Shown piece by piece: positions 6,786-7,311 of a stretch of DNA of 7,311 nucleotides; within the stretch, counting starts at the first letter, position 1, and the number at the start of each line of letters is the position of its first letter. The position numbers and the translations under genes were made by a program. Source of the DNA: JAJZQD01 sp021847735 (lineage in GTDB: Bacteria; Bacillota; Thermincolia; Thermincolales; UBA2595); contig DAHVYW010000075.1 of NCBI GenBank assembly GCA_027324025.1, positions 1-7,311 of the forward strand, given 5' to 3'. The notes under the pieces are model-generated. The model was not told the DNA's origin and did no database searches. It saw only the letters and a program-made list of their open reading frames with translations.

Positions 6786-6819
6786 GAAATGGGGTTGTCT
6801 CTAAAGAGGCAGCCCTTTC
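6786..6819 (+). terminator. Probable intrinsic terminator of the second activator gene
   Basis: GGGTTGTCTCT (6792-6802) pairs with AGAGGCAGCCC (6805-6815) with two G-U wobbles, giving about 10 usable pairs and a 4-base loop. Flanking GAAA (6786-6789) and TTTC (6816-6819) can extend it past a 2-base bulge. The T-tract is short (TTT), so termination may be partial. It sits 47 bases after the TGA stop. Confidence 0.6.
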
Positions 6820-6833
6820 ATCCCAATTCCAAG

Positions 6834-6925
6834 ACTCCACCTTCTATTAGGTGGAGTTTCCACTTTTCTGCTTCAGTGGGGGTAGAGTCCCCCACTGAAG
6901 TTTCGATGTTCAGCTTTAGCTGAAC
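6834..6925. repeat. Cluster of three perfect hairpins
   Basis: Three stem-loops follow in series. ACTCCACCT / AGGTGGAGT (6834-6857) has 9 pairs and a 6-base loop. CTTCAGTGGGGG / CCCCCACTGAAG (6871-6900) has 12 pairs and a 6-base loop TAGAGT. GTTCAGC / GCTGAAC (6908-6925) has 7 pairs and loop TTTA, then GAGTTCAC. The last hairpin with its TTTA loop and following TTCAC resembles the subterminal hairpin at the right end of IS200/IS605-family elements. No transposase is visible, so this could be a non-autonomous end, an RNA structure, or simply stacked hairpins. None is followed by a T-run. Confidence 0.45.
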
Positions 6926-6989
6926 GAGTTCACTTGGGTACGTCGGCAAGGAAAGGGCAGGCATATTCCTGCGAGCGAGCAACAACTCA

Positions 6990-7031
6990 GCCGGCAAAAG
7001 ACCGCTCCCGCATACGCGGTCGCGTGCCGGC
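6990..7031. repeat. Strong GC-rich cruciform-type hairpin inside the element
   Basis: GCCGGC (6990-6995) pairs with GCCGGC (7026-7031). Inside, GACCGC (7000-7005) pairs with GCGGTC (7016-7021), separated by a symmetric 4 by 4 internal loop and closed by a 10-base loop. It overlaps the last two bases of the left repeat arm. Confidence 0.5.
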
Positions 7032-7170
7032 GGATGTCAGCCTCGCTCTCCGGAACACGCCAGCCCCTTCCCTTAATGATTCTGTCAAAATCAAGCCAGA
7101 CCGCCCCTTTTTTGGGACAATATGAGAAAAGCCATTTAAAACATCGATGTCCGCTTGTCCAACATGGTAG

Positions 7171-7214
7171 CTCTTAGCGCTTCAGCGCTTAGAGATAGCG
7201 GTACCCTTGGGGTA
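7171..7214. repeat. Two adjacent hairpins, each followed by TAGAG
   Basis: CTCTTAGCGCT (7171-7181) pairs with AGCGCTTAGAG (7184-7194) with one mismatch. TACCC (7202-7206) pairs with GGGTA (7210-7214) around TTG. TAGAG occurs at 7190-7194 and 7213-7217, and also at 6883-6887 in the loop of the 12-pair hairpin, so these structures may share an origin. Confidence 0.35.
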
Positions 7215-7288
7215 GAGCGCGTATGCGCGATTGGGTAACAAGCTGAGTTGTTGCCGTCTTGGAGGAATATATCTGCCGATTCCTGGCC

Positions 7289-7311
7289 TTCATGGACAAA
7301 AAAAGAGGTGC
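7289..7311 (+). other. Window end, possible ribosome binding site of a next gene
   Basis: AAAGAGGTG near the last bases would serve as a ribosome binding site if a gene starts just beyond the window on the + strand. Nothing further can be said. Confidence 0.2.

Larger units (their letters stand above)
6945..7288. repeat. Element of about 344 bases bounded by 47-base imperfect inverted repeats
   Basis: The left arm (6945-6991) and right arm (7242-7288) are reverse complements at 37 of 47 positions with no gaps. The innermost 13 bases, GCAACAACTCAGC / GCTGAGTTGTTGC, are perfect. A further inverted pair, CGCATACGCG (7009-7018) and CGCGTATGCG (7218-7227), lies inside at similar offsets (17 and 14 bases). 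The enclosed 250 bases have no convincing gene. This could be a MITE-like element or two copies of a dispersed intergenic repeat in opposite orientation. The target-site duplications that would prove transposition were not recognised. Confidence 0.55.

Noticed and set aside
6934..7125. 63-codon + strand reading frame starting at TTG
   Set aside because: It has no ribosome binding site, runs through the left inverted repeat and the GC-rich hairpin, and its composition does not look like a folded protein.
6820..7311. CRISPR array
   Set aside because: The repeats are inverted and unequal, with no regular spacing of direct repeats.

Overview
The window reads as a left-to-right operon from an anaerobic Gram-positive bacterium, followed by a structured non-coding tail. 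The likely source is a member of Clostridia related to the Peptococcaceae (Desulfotomaculum, Pelotomaculum or Desulfitobacterium type). This rests on AGGGGTG-type ribosome binding sites, moderate GC, tandem sigma-54 activators, and a trimethylamine methyltransferase gene that needs pyrrolysine (Pyl). Pyl use in bacteria is known mainly from such Firmicutes and a few deltaproteobacteria. The taxonomic placement is inference.

Positions 1-4996 hold four closely packed genes on the + strand. They are the 3' part of a MoxR-type AAA+ ATPase (1-576), a von Willebrand factor A (VWA) protein with an intact MIDAS motif (600-1430), a full-length mttB interrupted by one in-frame amber codon (1453-2925, TAG at 2437-2439), and a CBS-PAS-PAS sigma-54 activator (2918-4996). 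The activator overlaps the mttB stop by 8 bases. Gaps between the other genes are 22-23 bases, which suggests one transcript starting upstream of the window. A 309-base intergenic region with a nested palindrome follows, then a second, shorter sigma-54 activator (5306-6739). Its AAA+ domain is about three quarters identical by eye to the first, and its recognition helix is the same. A probable terminator follows at 6792-6818.

Positions 6820-7311 hold no convincing gene. They carry a run of strong hairpins (6834-6925), then two copies of a 47-base sequence facing each other (6945-6991 and 7242-7288, 37 of 47 positions matching) around more hairpins. This looks like a small non-autonomous mobile or structural repeat, but I cannot assign it to a family.

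Working model: the MttB enzyme, completed by reading UAG as pyrrolysine, transfers a methyl group from trimethylamine or a related amine to a corrinoid protein that is not in view. The two sigma-54 activators probably sense small molecules through CBS and PAS domains and switch on methylamine genes from a shared type of DNA site. The MoxR/VWA pair is the unexpected partner. Such pairs act elsewhere as chaperones for metal-cofactor insertion or activation, so a role in maturing or reactivating the corrinoid methyltransferase system is a reasonable but untested idea. A perfect A AAA AAG slippery heptamer near the end of the MoxR gene also raises the possibility of a MoxR-VWA fusion made by -1 frameshifting.
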